Shown here piece by piece: positions 35,640 to 49,232 of a stretch of DNA of 64,000 bases. The notes under the pieces are model-generated. The model ran no database searches. It was not told the DNA's origin and saw nothing but the letters and a program-made list of their open reading frames with translations. Each line of letters starts with the position of its first letter. Position 1 is the stretch's first letter. The DNA comes from Sinohyriopsis cumingii. Its lineage: Eukaryota; Mollusca; Bivalvia; Unionida; Unionidae. The translations under genes and the position numbers were made by a program. Location of the stretch: NCBI GenBank assembly GCA_028554795.2, contig CM068839.1, positions 89,872,182 through 89,936,181 of the forward strand. Direction: 5' to 3'.

Positions 35640-36827
35640 GACTTTTATAACTGTCATTTAATTACATCCACATGGTAGACCATTAAAATTGTCATATAAT
35701 TACATCCACATGGTAGACCTTTATAATTGACATATAATTATATTCACATGGTAGACCTTTATAATAAGCATGTAATTATATCCACATGGTAGACCTTTAT
35801 AACTGTCATTTACTTACGTTCACATGGTAGACCTTTATAAAAAGGATATAATTACATTCACATGGTAGACCTTTATAACTGTCATATAATTACATTCACA
35901 TGGTAGACCTTTATAATAAGCATGTAATTACATTCACATGATAGACCTTTATAATTGTCATTTGCTTACGTTCACATGGTAGACCTTTATAAAAAGGATA
36001 TAATTACATTCACATGGTAGACCTTTATAATTGTCATTTAATTACATCCACATGGTAGACCTTGATAATAAGCATATAATTACATTCATATGGTAGACCT
36101 TTATAATTGTCATTTAATTACATTCACATGGTAGACCTTTATAATTGTCATTTACTTACGTTCACATGGTAGACCTTTATAAAAAGGATATAATTACATT
36201 CACATGGTAGACCTTTATAATTGTCATTTAATTACATCCACATGGTAGACCTTGATAATAAGCATATAATTACATTTATATGGTAGACCTTTATAATTGT
36301 CATATAATTACATTCACATGATAGACCTTTATAATAAGCATATACTTACATCTATATGGCAGACCTTTATAATAAGCATATAATTACATCCACATGGTAG
36401 ACCTTTATAATAAGCATATAATTAAATCCACATGGTAGACCTTTATAATAAGCATATAATTACATCCATGTGATAGACCATTATAATAAGCATATAATTA
36501 CATTCACATGATAGACCTTTATAATTGTCATATAATTACATTCACATGATAGACCTTTATAATTGTCAAATAATTACATTCATATGGTATACTATTATAA
36601 TAAGCATATAATTACATTCACATGATAGACCTTTATAATTGTCATATAATTACATTCACATGGTAGACCTTTATAATTGTCATATCATTACATCCACATT
36701 GTAGACCATTGTAATTGTCATTGAATTACATCCACTTGGTAGACCTTTATAATAAGCATATAATTACATTCACATGGTAGATCTGTATAATTGTCACATA
36801 ATTATATTCACATGACAGACCTTTATA

Positions 36828-37095
36828 GGGGCCCTGAGTGGCCGAGTGGTCTAAAGCGCTCTCCGTTACAGATCACTGCCATCTCACCTCTGTCTGCGTG
36901 GGTTCGAGTCTAGGATTTGGCCAATGTGGGTATGTGAGAAAGCTTGCCAGTAGCTTCTCATGGGTCGGTGGTTCTTCCTGGGGGTTTTCCCGGGTTCTTC
37001 CTCCACCATTAATATTGGCCACCGTCACCCACCATGCATTTCCTATTGTGTGCTGAAAAATCACATTAAACCACACAAGACCAACAACAACAACA
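36828..37095 (+). mobile_element. SINE family B in the satellite, copy 2
   Basis: Nearly the same SINE as at 35,380, at the same position of the unit and with the same preceding variant units (gtagatctgtataattgtc). The two are one insertion duplicated together with about 1.45 kb of array. This copy has a short extra segment (gtcacccaccatgcat). Confidence 0.9.
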
Positions 37096-37639
37096 GACCT
37101 TTATTACTGTCATATAATTACATCCACATGGTAGACCTTTATAATAAGCATATAATTACATCCACATGGTAGACCTTTATAATAAGAATATAATTACTTC
37201 CACATGGTAGACCTACATAGTTGTCATTTAATTACATCCACATGGTAGACCTTTATAATAAGTATATAATTACTTCCACATGGTAGTCCTTTATAATTGT
37301 CATTTAATTACATTCACATGGTAGACCTTTATAATTGTCATTTAATTACATCCACATGGTAGACCTTTATAATAAGAATATCATTACATTCACTTGGTAG
37401 ACCTTTATAAGAAGTGTATAATTTCATTCACATGGAGACCTTTATAATAAGCATATAATTACATCCACATGGTAGACCTTTATAATAAGCATATAATTAG
37501 ATCCACATGGTAGACCTACATAGTTGTCATTTAATTACATCCACATGGTAGACCTTTATAATAAGCATATAATTACATTCACATGGTAGACCTTTATAAT
37601 TGTCATTTAATTACATCCACATGGTAGACCTTTATAATA

Positions 37640-40600
37640 AGCATATAATTACATTCATATGGTAGACCTTTATAATTGTCATTTAATTACATTCACATGG
37701 TAGACCTTTATATTTGTCATTTACTTACGTTCACATGGTAGACCTTTATAAAAAGGATATAATTACATTCACATGGTAGACCTTGATAATAAGCATATAA
37801 TTACATCCATGTGGTAGACCTTATAATAAGCATATAATTACATTCACATGGTAGACCTTGATAGAAGTATATAATTACATCCACATGGTAGACCTTTATA
37901 ATAAGCATATAATTAGATCCACATGGTAGACCTACATAGTTGTCATTTAATTACATCCACATGGTAGACCTTTATAATAAGCATATAATTACATTCACAT
38001 GGTAGACCTTTATAATTGTCATTTAATTACATCCACATATTTGACCTTTATAATAAGCATATAATTACATTCACATGGTAGACCTTGATAATAAGCATAT
38101 AATTACATTCACATGGTAGACCTTGATAATAAATATATAATTACATCCACATGGTAGACCTTTATAATAAGCATATAATTATATTCACATGGTAGACCTT
38201 GATAATAAGTATATAATTACATCCACATGGTAGACCTTTATAATAAGCAGATAATTACATCCACATGGTAGACCTACATAGTTGTCATTTAATTACATCC
38301 ACATGGTAGACCTTTATAATAAGCATATAATTACATTCACATGGTAGACCTTTATAATAAGCATATAATTACAGTCACATGGTAGACCATGATAATAAGT
38401 ATATAATTACATCCACATGGTAGACCTTTATAATAAGCATATAATTACATCCACATGGTAGACCTACATAGTTGTCATTTAATTACATCCACATGGTAGA
38501 CCTTTATAATAAGTGGATAATTACATTCACATGGTAGATTTTTATAATTGTCATTTATAATAAGCATGTAATTGCATTCACATTGTAGACCTTGATAATA
38601 AGCATATAATTACATCCATGTGGTAGACCTTTATAATAAGCATATAATTACATCCACATGGTAGACCTACATAGTTGTCATTTAATTACATCCACATGGT
38701 AGACCTTTATAATAAGCATATTATTACTTTCACATGGTAGACCTTGATAATACACATATAATTACATCCATGTGGTGGACCTTATTAATTGTCATTTACT
38801 TACATTCACATGGTAGACCTTTATAAAAAGGATATAATTACATTCACATGGTAGACCTTTATAATTGTCATTTAATTACATTCACATGGTAGACCTTTAT
38901 AATAAGCATATAATTACATCCACATGGTAGACCTACATAGTTGTCATTTAATTACATCCACATGGTAGACCTTTATAATAAGTGGATAATTACATTCACA
39001 TGGTAGATTTTTATAATTGTCATTTATAATAAGCATGTAATTGCATTCACATTGTAGACCTTGATAATAAGCATATAATTACATCCATGTGGTAGACCTT
39101 TATAATAAGCATATAATTACATCCACATGGTAGACCTACATAGTTGTCATTTAATTACATCCACATGGTAGACCTTTATAATAAGCATATTATTACTTTC
39201 ACATGGTAGACCTTGATAATACACATATAATTACATCCATGTGGTGGACCTTATTAATTGTCATTTACTTACATTCACATGGTAGACCTTTATAAAAAGG
39301 ATATAATTACATTCACATGGTAGACCTTTATAATTGTCATTTAATTACATTCACATGGTAGACCTTTATAATAAGCATATAATTACATCCACATGGTAGA
39401 CCTACATAGTTGTCATTTAATTACATTCACATGGTAGACCTTTATGATAAGCATATAATTACTTTCATGTGGTAGACCTACATAGTTGTCATTTAATTGC
39501 ATCCACATGGTAGACCTTTATAATAAGCATATGATTACATTTACATGGTAGACCTTTATAATTGTCATTTAATTGCTTTCACATGGTAGATCTTTATAAT
39601 AAGCATATAATTACATCCACATGGTAAACCTTTATAATTGTCATATAATTACATTCACATGGTAGACCTTTATAATAAGGATATAATTACATTCACCCGG
39701 TAAACCTTTATAATTGTGATATAGTTGCATTCACATGGTAGACCTTTATAATTGTCATATAATTACATTCACATGGTAGTCCTTTATAATAAGCATATAA
39801 TTACATTCACATGGTAAACCTTTATAATAAGCATAAAATTACATTCCCATGGTAGACCTTTATAATTGTCATATAATTACATTCACCCGGTAGACCTTTA
39901 TAATTGTCATATAATTACATTCACATAGTAGACCTTTATAATAAGCATATAATTACATTCACATGATAGACCTTTATAATAAGCATATAATTACATCCAC
40001 ATGGTAGACCTTTATAATAAGCATATAATTGCATTCATATGGTAGACCTTTATAATTGTCATTTAATTACATTCACATGGTAGACCTTTATATTTGTCAT
40101 TTACTTATGTTCACATGGTAGACCTTTATAAAAAGGATATAATTACATTCACATGGTAGACCTTGATAATAAGCATATAATTACATCCATGTGGTAGACC
40201 TTATAATAAGCATATAATTACATTCACATGGTAGACCTTGATAGAAGTATATAATTACATCCACATGGGAGACCTTTATAATAAGCATATAATTAGATCC
40301 ACATGGTAGACCTACATAGTTGTCATTGAATTACATCCACATGGTAGACCTTTATAATAAGCATATAATTACATTCACATGGTAGACCTTTATAATTGTC
40401 ATTTAATTACAACCACATATTTGACCTTTATAATAAGCATATAATTACATTCACATGGTAGACCTTGATAATAAGCATATAATTACATTCACATGGTAGA
40501 CCTTGATAATAAATATATAATTACACCCACATGGTAGACCTTTATAATAAGCATATAATTATATTCACATGTTAGACCTTGATAATAAGTATATAATTAC

Positions 40601-43600
40601 ATCCACATGGTAGACCTTTATAATAAGCATATAATTACATCCACATGGTAGACCTACATAGTTGTCATTTAATTACATCCACATGGTAGACCTTTATAAT
40701 AAGCATATAATTACATTCACATGGTAGACCTTGATAATAAGCATATAATTACATTCACATGGTAGACCTTTATAATAAGCATATAATTACAGTCACATGG
40801 TAGACCATGATAATAAGTATATAATTACATCCACATGGTAGACCTTTATAATAAGCATATAATTACATCCACATGGTAGACCTACATAGTTGTCATTTAA
40901 TTACATCCACATGGTAGACCTTTATAATAAGTGGATAATTACATTCACATGGTAGATTTTTATAATTGTCATTTATAATAAGCATGTAATTGCATTCACA
41001 TTGTAGACCTTGATAATAAGCATATAATTACATCCATGTGGTAGACCTTTATAATAAGCATATAATTACATCCACATGGTAGACCTACATAGTTGTCATT
41101 TAATTACATCCACATGGTAGACCTTTATAATAAGCATATTATTACTTTCACATGGTAGACCTTGATAATACACATATAATTACATCCATGTGGTGGACCT
41201 TATTAATTGTCATTTACTTACATTCACATGGTAGACCTTTATAAAAAGGATATAATTACATTCACATGGTAGACCTTTATAATTGTCATTTAATTACATC
41301 CACATGGTAGACCTTTATAATAAGCATATAATTACATCCACATGGTAGACCTACATAGTTGTCATTTAATTACATTCACATGGTAGACCTTTATGATAAG
41401 CATATAATTACTTTCATGTGGTAGACCTACATAGTTGTCATTTAATTGCATCCACATGGTAGACCTTTATAATAAGCATATGATTACATTTACATGGTAG
41501 ACCTTTATAATTGTCATTTAATTGCTTTCACATGGTAGATCTTTATAATAAGCATATAATTACATCCACATGGTAAACCTTTATAATTGTCATATAATTA
41601 CATTCACATGGTAGACCTTTATAATAAGGATATAATTACATTCACCCGGTAAACCTTTATAATTGTCATATAATTACATTCACATGGTAGACCTTTATAA
41701 TTGTCATATAATTACATTCACATGGTAGTCCTTTATAATAAGCATATAATTACATTCACATGGTAAACCTTTATAATAAGCATAAAATTACATTCCCATG
41801 GTAGACCTTTATAATTGTCATATAATTACATTCACCCGGTAGACCTTTATGATTGTCATATAATTACATTCACATAGTAGACCTTTATAATTGTCATATA
41901 ATTACATTCACATGATAGACCTTTATAATAAGCATATAATTACATCCACATGGTAGACCTTTATAATAAGCATATAATTGCATTCATATGGTAGACCTTT
42001 ATAATTGTCATTTAATTACATTCACATGGTAGACCTTTATATTTGTCATTTACTTATGTTCACATGGTAGACCTTTATAAAAAGGATATAATTACATTCA
42101 CATGGTAGACCTTGATAATAAGCATATAATTACATCCATGTGGTAGACCTTATAATAAGCATATAATTACATTCACATGGTAGACCTTGATAGAAGTATA
42201 TAATTACATCCACATGGGAGACCTTTATAATAAGCATATAATTAGATCCACATGGTAGACCTACATAGTTGTCATTGAATTACATCCACATGGTAGACCT
42301 TTATAATAAGCATATAATTACATTCACATGGTAGACCTTTATAATTGTCATTTAATTACAACCACATATTTGACCTTTATAATAAGCATATAATTACATT
42401 CACATGGTAGACCTTGATAATAAGCATATAATTACATTCACATGGTAGACCTTGATAATAAATATATAATTACACCCACATGGTAGACCTTTATAATAAG
42501 CATATAATTATATTCACATGTTAGACCTTGATAATAAGTATATAATTACATCCACATGGTAGACCTTTATAATAAGCATATAATTACATCCACATGGTAG
42601 ACCTACATAGTTGTCATTTAATTACATCCACATGGTAGACCTTTATAATAAGCATATAATTACATTCACATGGTAGACCTTGATAATAAGCATATAATTA
42701 CATTCACATGGTAGACCTTTATAATAAGCATATAATTACAGTCACATGGTAGACCATGATAATAAGTATATAATTACATCCACATGGTAGACCTTTATAA
42801 TAAGCATATAATTACATCCACATGGTAGACCTACATAGTTGTCATTTAATTACATCCACATGGTAGACCTTTATAATAAGTGGATAATTACATTCACATG
42901 GTAGATTTTTATAATTGTCATTTATAATAAGCATGTAATTGCATTCACATTGTAGACCTTGATAATAAGCATATAATTACATCCATGTGGTAGACCTTTA
43001 TAATAAGCATATAATTACATCCACATGGTAGACCTACATAGTTGTCATTTAATTACATCCACATGGTAGACCTTTATAATAAGCATATTATTACTTTCAC
43101 ATGGTAGACCTTGATAATACACATATAATTACATCCATGTGGTGGACCTTATTAATTGTCATTTACTTACATTCACATGGTAGACCTTTATAAAAAGGAT
43201 ATAATTACATTCACATGGTAGACCTTTATAATTGTCATTTAATTACATCCACATGGTAGACCTTTATAATAAGCATATAATTACATCCACATGGTAGACC
43301 TACATAGTTGTCATTTAATTACATTCACATGGTAGACCTTTATGATAAGCATATAATTACTTTCATGTGGTAGACCTACATAGTTGTCATTTAATTGCAT
43401 CCACATGGTAGACCTTTATAATAAGCATATGATTACATTTACATGGTAGACCTTTATAATTGTCATTTAATTGCTTTCACATGGTAGATCTTTATAATAA
43501 GCATATAATTACATCCACATGGTAAACCTTTATAATTGTCATATAATTACATTCACATGGTAGACCTTTATAATAAGGATATAATTACATTCACCCGGTA

Positions 43601-43890
43601 AACCTTTATAATTGTCATATAATTACATTCACATGGTAGACCTTTATAATTGTCATATAATTACATTCACATGGTAGTCCTTTATAATAAGCATATAATT
43701 ACATTCACATGGTAAACCTTTATAATAAGCATAAAATTACATTCCCATGGTAGACCTTTATAATTGTCATATAATTACATTCACCCGGTAGACCTTTATG
43801 ATTGTCATATAATTACATTCACATAGTAGACCTTTATAATTGTCATATAATTACATTCACATGATAGACCTTTATAATAAGCATATAATT
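37640..43890 (+). repeat. Higher-order satellite repeat, three copies, 1949-bp period
   Basis: Diagnostic variants recur exactly 1949 bp apart: cattgtagaccttg at 39,050, 40,999 and 42,948; attcccatggtag at 39,841, 41,790 and 43,739; tatttgtcattt at 40,091 and 42,040. The first copy (about 37,640-39,965) also carries an internal 469-bp duplication (38,581 and 39,050) and lacks one 38-bp unit. Copies 2 and 3 share variants absent from copy 1. Confidence 0.88.
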
Positions 43891-44345
43891 ACATTCACAT
43901 AGTAAACCTTTATAATAAGCATGAAATTACATTCCCATGGTAGACCTTTATAATTGTCATATAATTACATTCACCCGGTAGACCTTTATAATTGTCATTT
44001 AATTACTTTCACATGGTAGACCTTTATAATAAGCATATAATTGCATCCACATGAGAGACCTTTATAATTGTCATTTAATTGCATCAACTTAGTAGACTTT
44101 TATAATTGTCCTATAATTACATTTCATGGTAGACGTTTATTGAGAAGCAAACAATACAAATCAGAGATTGTTTAAATTGCAATCTTATAATACATCAAAC
44201 TGATTCACGATGGGTATGTCTTGTTGATTAGTCTCTATTATTCCTGCAACAGGTCAGATGAACCTGACAGTGGAATGAACAGATGGAATTTTCACTTTTC
44301 TCTTTTTCTTAAAAAATAAATCATTATTATATGATGTTTCAGTTT

Positions 44346-44875
44346 ACAAGGGTTACAAGGAGCATTAGATAAAGGGGTTACAAAGACCATCAGATAAATG
44401 AGTTACAAAGAGCATCATATAAAGGGGTTACAAGGAGCATCAGATAAAGGTGTTACAAGGAGCATTAGATAAAGGGGTTTACAAGGAGCATCAGATAAAG
44501 GGGTTACAAAGAGCATCAGATAAAGGGGTTACAAGGAGCATCAGAAAAAGGGGTTACAAGGAGCATCAGATAAAGGGGTTACAAAGAGCATCAGATAAAG
44601 GGGTTACAAAGAGCATCATATAAAGGGGTTACAAGGAGCATCAGGTAAAGGTGTTACAAAGAGCATCAGATAAAGGGGTTACAAGGAGCATCAGATAAAG
44701 GGGTTACAAAGAGCATCAGATAAATGGGTTACAAAGAGCATCAGATAAAGGGGGTACAAAGAACATCATATAAAGGGGTTACAAAGAGCATCAGTGATAA
44801 AGGCATTACAAAGAGCATCAGTGATAAATGGGTTATGAAGAGCATCAGTGAAAAAGGGGTTACAAGGAGCATCAG
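44346..44875 (+). repeat. 25-bp minisatellite
   Basis: About 21 units of ttacaaagagcatcagat plus aaagggg. Near the right end the unit grows (catcagtgataaa). Confidence 0.92.
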
Positions 44876-45185
44876 TCAATTATTTAGGAGATTTGACTGT
44901 TCTTGTCAGTTACACATAGCTGATGTTGCTTGTAGGCTTTACTGTATATACTTGTTTGTAAGTTGAATCCAACTGTAAACTGCCTAGACCCAGTTCTGAC
45001 ATTTCATATTGCACTGCACAATCTGGGCTTATGCAGTTTGTTAGAATTTATCAATATACTGTACAACATAGATCCTGAGCTGCCAGTGTATTGTGCAATC
45101 ACTATGGCAGATCAGGGTTTATGTTGTTTGCAGTTGGTCTTGACTTATAAGCAAGTATATATGGTAGCTAAGAGTTAGACATAGT
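44876..45185. other. Unique DNA
   Basis: Nothing recognised. Confidence 0.4.
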
Positions 45186-45880
45186 TGCATATTTGGGATG
45201 CAGCACTTCCTCACTATAAGGTCCTTTGCTATAACAGTTCATGTTATAATTCATAGTATGGTGAAGGCTCCCATTACATCAATTGATAGTACAATTGTGT
45301 GTATCATGTACTTCATTACAATGCAGTCTCACTATAAGGCAGTATACTCCATGGATCCCAAGATATCATTATAATGAGGTAGTATTTTATGATGTACTTC
45401 ATTTTAGACAATCTCGCTGTAAGGCAGTATTCTAAATGGTTCCTATAGACAGCACTATAATGAGGGAATGCTGTATCATATACTTCATTTTAAGGTAACA
45501 TAGTCTGGATCCCATGGACAACATTATAATGAGGTAATACTGTATCATGTACTTCATTTTAAGCCAATCTCACAATAAGGTAGTATAGTCTGGATTTCAT
45601 GGACAACATTATAATGTGGGACTACTGTATAATGTACTTCATTTTAAGCCAGTCTCACCATAAGGTAGTATAGTCTGAATTCCATGGACAACAATATAAT
45701 GCAGGAATACTGTATAATGTACTTCATTATAAGACAATCTCACCAGAAGGTGGTACTCCATGCCTCCCATGGACAACATTACAAAGAGGGAATACTGTAT
45801 CATGTACTTCATTATAAGGTAGTCTCATTATATGGTTAGTATATTCTATGGTTCCCATTGATAGTACTATAGTGATAGAA
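45186..45880 (+). repeat. ~85-bp minisatellite
   Basis: About eight diverged units carrying catgtacttcattttaag, caatctcac.ataaggtag and catggacaacattataatg. Spacings are mostly 85-86 bp, with some shorter or longer units. Confidence 0.8.
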
Positions 45881-46379
45881 TACTGCACTTGGAGATAAGA
45901 GTTTAGTGTCACTAAAATTTGTCCCCAAAAGCTTTGGTCATGCCATCATGATTCAGTCTTTCAATTGATTTCTTAAAAATGTGTCAAACAGTTGACAAAT
46001 AATTATTACCTGCTAATAACTTTTTGAAAATGTCCAAGATACCATCATTGTTCTTGTTTGTCATTGAATGCTGATTAGTTCTTTCACTTATTAGACTATT
46101 AGGGGAAGCATTCGGTTAAAGCTTGTAACCAGTCAGCTTACTGATATAAAAGTGGTGACTTCTTGTATTGGATTTTCGTTTACTAAAATGATTCAGTGGG
46201 CAATAAATCAGAAGATACACTTTGTAAAAATATTACAAAAGTCATTTCTTGAAGGTAGTGGTTACTTATTAATGCCTTCATTTTTCTACAGAGTGCTAGA
46301 AAAGTAGAATCATAGTGACAGTGGTGACAAAAGGTTTATCATGTCACTAAAAATTAAAGAAGAAATAAAATGGATATCC
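45881..46379. other. Unique DNA
   Basis: A pyrimidine-AG site (tttttctacag) at about 46,292 is followed at once by stops, so no exon is called. Confidence 0.4.
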
Positions 46380-46650
46380 AATTTGCCCAAGTAAAACACA
46401 TACCCAGTTTCTTAAATGTAGACCCAGACACCCAATTTGCCCATGTAAAACACATGCCCAGTTTCTAACACTGTAGACCCAGACACCCAATTTGCCCATG
46501 TAAAACACATACCCAATTTCTTGCAGTGTAGCCACAGAAATAAAATTTGCCCATGTATAACATGTACTCATTTGCAAGCAATGTTGACTTGGATACTTTA
46601 TTGCTGCAGTTACTCTATTTGTCTGTGTACAACACATACCCAATCACAGA
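46380..46650 (+). repeat. ~54-bp minisatellite
   Basis: Four units with caatttgcccatgtaaaaca, catacccagtttc and gtagacccagacac. Degenerate relatives continue to 47,165 around a SINE. Confidence 0.8.
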
Positions 46651-46670
46651 ATAAACCCATGTACTTAGTT

Positions 46671-46973
46671 GCAGGCCTGTGGCCTAGTGGTTAGCGCATC
46701 GACCTTGGATGCAGGTGGTTGTGGGTTTGAACCCCGACTGAGTCATATCAGAGACTTATAAAAATGATACTAACAGTTGCCTTGCTAGGCACTCAGCATT
46801 AAGAGGTTAGTGTTAGGACTGGTGTCAGGATAATGTGTCTGGGTGGGATATCATGCCACGTGTCTGTGGCATGATCATGATGCCCCAGTGCTAGACATCA
46901 CTATCAACTGCCGCACTGCAGACATTGTAGCAATATGACTAAAAACTTTTTAAAGCTATGTTAGAATTCCAAG

Positions 46974-47006
<33 letters not shown>
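46671..47006 (+). mobile_element. SINE family A, full length
   Basis: Head gtggcctagtggttagcgc, family body, and a long (CA)n tail at about 46,977-47,006. Confidence 0.9.
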
Positions 47007-47007
<1 letters not shown>

Positions 47008-47164
47008 AGTTGTAAACAATGCAGACCCAATGCACAATTGCTAATGTGTAACATGTACCAAGTTACAAACAGTATAGACCAGGTATCCAATTTGTACATG
47101 CATAACATGTACCCATGAATAACGCATACCTGGTTACAGACATTGTAGACCCAGGTACTCAGTT

Positions 47165-47995
47165 TCCCAGGTATAACATGTACTGAATTATAGACAGTGT
47201 ATGACATGTACTGACTTGTAGACAGCATATGACATGTACTGAATTATAGACAGTGTATGACATGTACTGACTTGTAGACAGTGTATGACATGTACTGACT
47301 TGTAGACAGCATATGACATGTACTGCATTATAGACAGTGCATAACATGTACTGACTTGTAGACAGTGTATGATATGTACTGACTTGTAGACAGCATATGA
47401 CATGTACTGAATTATAGACAGTGCATAACATGTACTGACTTGTAGACAGTGTATGATATGTACTGACTTATATATAGTGTATGACATGTACTGACTTGTA
47501 GACAGTGTATAACATGTACTGACTTGTAGACAATGTATGATATGTGTGTGTGTGTATGACTTGGATTTTTAACATAGCTTTAATAATTTTTTAGTCATAT
47601 CGCTACGATGTCTGCAGTGTGGCAGTTTATAGTGATATCTAGCACTGGGGCATTTATGCCGCAGACATGTTGCCTGATGTCCCACCCAGTCACATTATCC
47701 TGACACCAGTCCTAACACTAACCTCTTAATGCTGAGCACCAAGTGAGGCAGCTGTTATAACCACTTTTATGTCTTTGGTCTGACTCGGCGGGGGATCGAA
47801 CCCACAACGTCCTGCATCCGAGGTGGACACTCTAACTACTAAGCCACTGGAGTGGTTGTAGACAGTGTATGACATGTACTGACTTGTAGACAGTGTATAA
47901 CATGTACTGACTTATAGATAGTGTACAACATGTACTGACTTGTAGACAGTGTATGACATGTACTGACTTGTAGACAGTGTATAACATGTGCTGAA
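47165..47995 (-). repeat. 28-bp minisatellite interrupted by a SINE
   Basis: Units gacatgtactgacttgtaga plus cagtgtat run at 47,165-47,540 and resume at 47,858-47,995 in phase. A family A SINE lies between the two blocks. Confidence 0.92.
47541..47857 (-). mobile_element. SINE family A inserted in the 28-bp array
   Basis: A full-length minus-strand copy. The array sequence on both sides hides the exact target duplication. Confidence 0.9.
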
Positions 47996-48602
47996 CTGTA
48001 GACACTGTCGACCCATATCTGTCATTGTAGAATGTGCTGACAGACCCAACATGAAAGTTATAATAAAAACTCTTGCCATTGAACTTGAGCTTGCAATTTT
48101 ATTTTGACCAATCACAGATGTCATTACTTTTGAAAGGTCATTCTGATTGGCTGATTGGGGAAACTCGATCAAACTGAAGTTTAGAGTTTTGTGATCTCCC
48201 AAGGTCAGTTCATTGCTATTCATTGTAATTTTTATTTGCACTGATTCAAACCTTGATTAATCCCAGTCCATTTTGAATTCCATTCATACTGTATGGATAA
48301 TGGACAGCATAAAAGAGGGGTATGTATTAAAACAAAACCACATGTGAGTTTTGTTCTGAGTCAGGGTAAAGAGCTCATTGGATGTAATGTTTGAATATTT
48401 ATTAGACTAATATGGTCTCAGCATATCCCTTTGCCATGTCTAAAGCTATTATTTATGTTCAGTTAACAGAAAACTGTATGTAATTTTGTCACAAAAAACA
48501 CTGTAGTTTTATGCACGTGTCATTTGAAGCAAGCAATTGTTGATACTGGTGCACAGATCTGGGTCTGATCTAGTCTGTTAATAGTTGTGTGCTTATGGTG
48601 TA
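47996..48602. other. Unique DNA
   Basis: No feature recognised. Confidence 0.4.
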
Positions 48603-48770
48603 AAGCTATAAATAGTATAAGGCTATAAATAGTATAAGGCTGTAAATAGTATAAGGCTATAAATAGTATAAGGCTGTAGATAGTATAAGGCTGTAAATAG
48701 TATAAGGCTATAAATAGTATAAGGTTGTAAATAGTATAAGGCTGTAAATAGTTTAAGGCTATAAATATGG
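48603..48770 (+). repeat. 17-bp minisatellite
   Basis: About ten units of aaggctataaatagtat or aaggctgtaaatagtat. Confidence 0.93.
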
Positions 48771-49232
48771 TTACAGTCTTTTGATATAAATACAGCATTT
48801 GTTATCTGACTTCTGTATTGATGTGATGCCATTTTGAAAACAGATATATCAATAGTCATTCAGAAATTTATTCCATCTGTCCAACAGTATGGTTTATTCA
48901 GTGTTTTATTCAACATTTTGAACAACATGATTTTGATTATGTTAACAGTTCTAGGTTTTATTTACCATTCATTCATTTTGTTTCCATGAAATGTTGTCTG
49001 AGAATAAAAATTAATATGCCTTCATCTAGTTTTCAGATTGTCTTAACATATCTAAATGGGATATTTCATGCTTATTGTACGTGTTGCTGATTATAATGTT
49101 GCATATGAAAGTTGTATTAAGTTACATTATATGCATATAAAATTAGCACCATTTGTGTTGTAAACAATGTACATGAATGAATGAAACAATAAGGAAGTGC
49201 TAGCTAATGAATAATATTCTTGTTTGTTACAG

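Larger units (their letters stand above)
35229..44136 (+). repeat. 38-bp minisatellite array, right block (8.9 kb)
   Basis: More than 200 units of the 38-bp repeat in the same orientation as at 1728-3175. Variants (aaaaaggatataattac, ctacatagttgtcattt, cttgataataagc) recur in fixed order, revealing higher-order repeats. Two family B SINEs interrupt it. It decays at its right edge (about 44,050-44,136). Confidence 0.93.

Noticed and set aside
35229-44136. CRISPR-like array
   Set aside because: Repeats are contiguous 38-bp satellite units without unique spacers, in a eukaryotic context.
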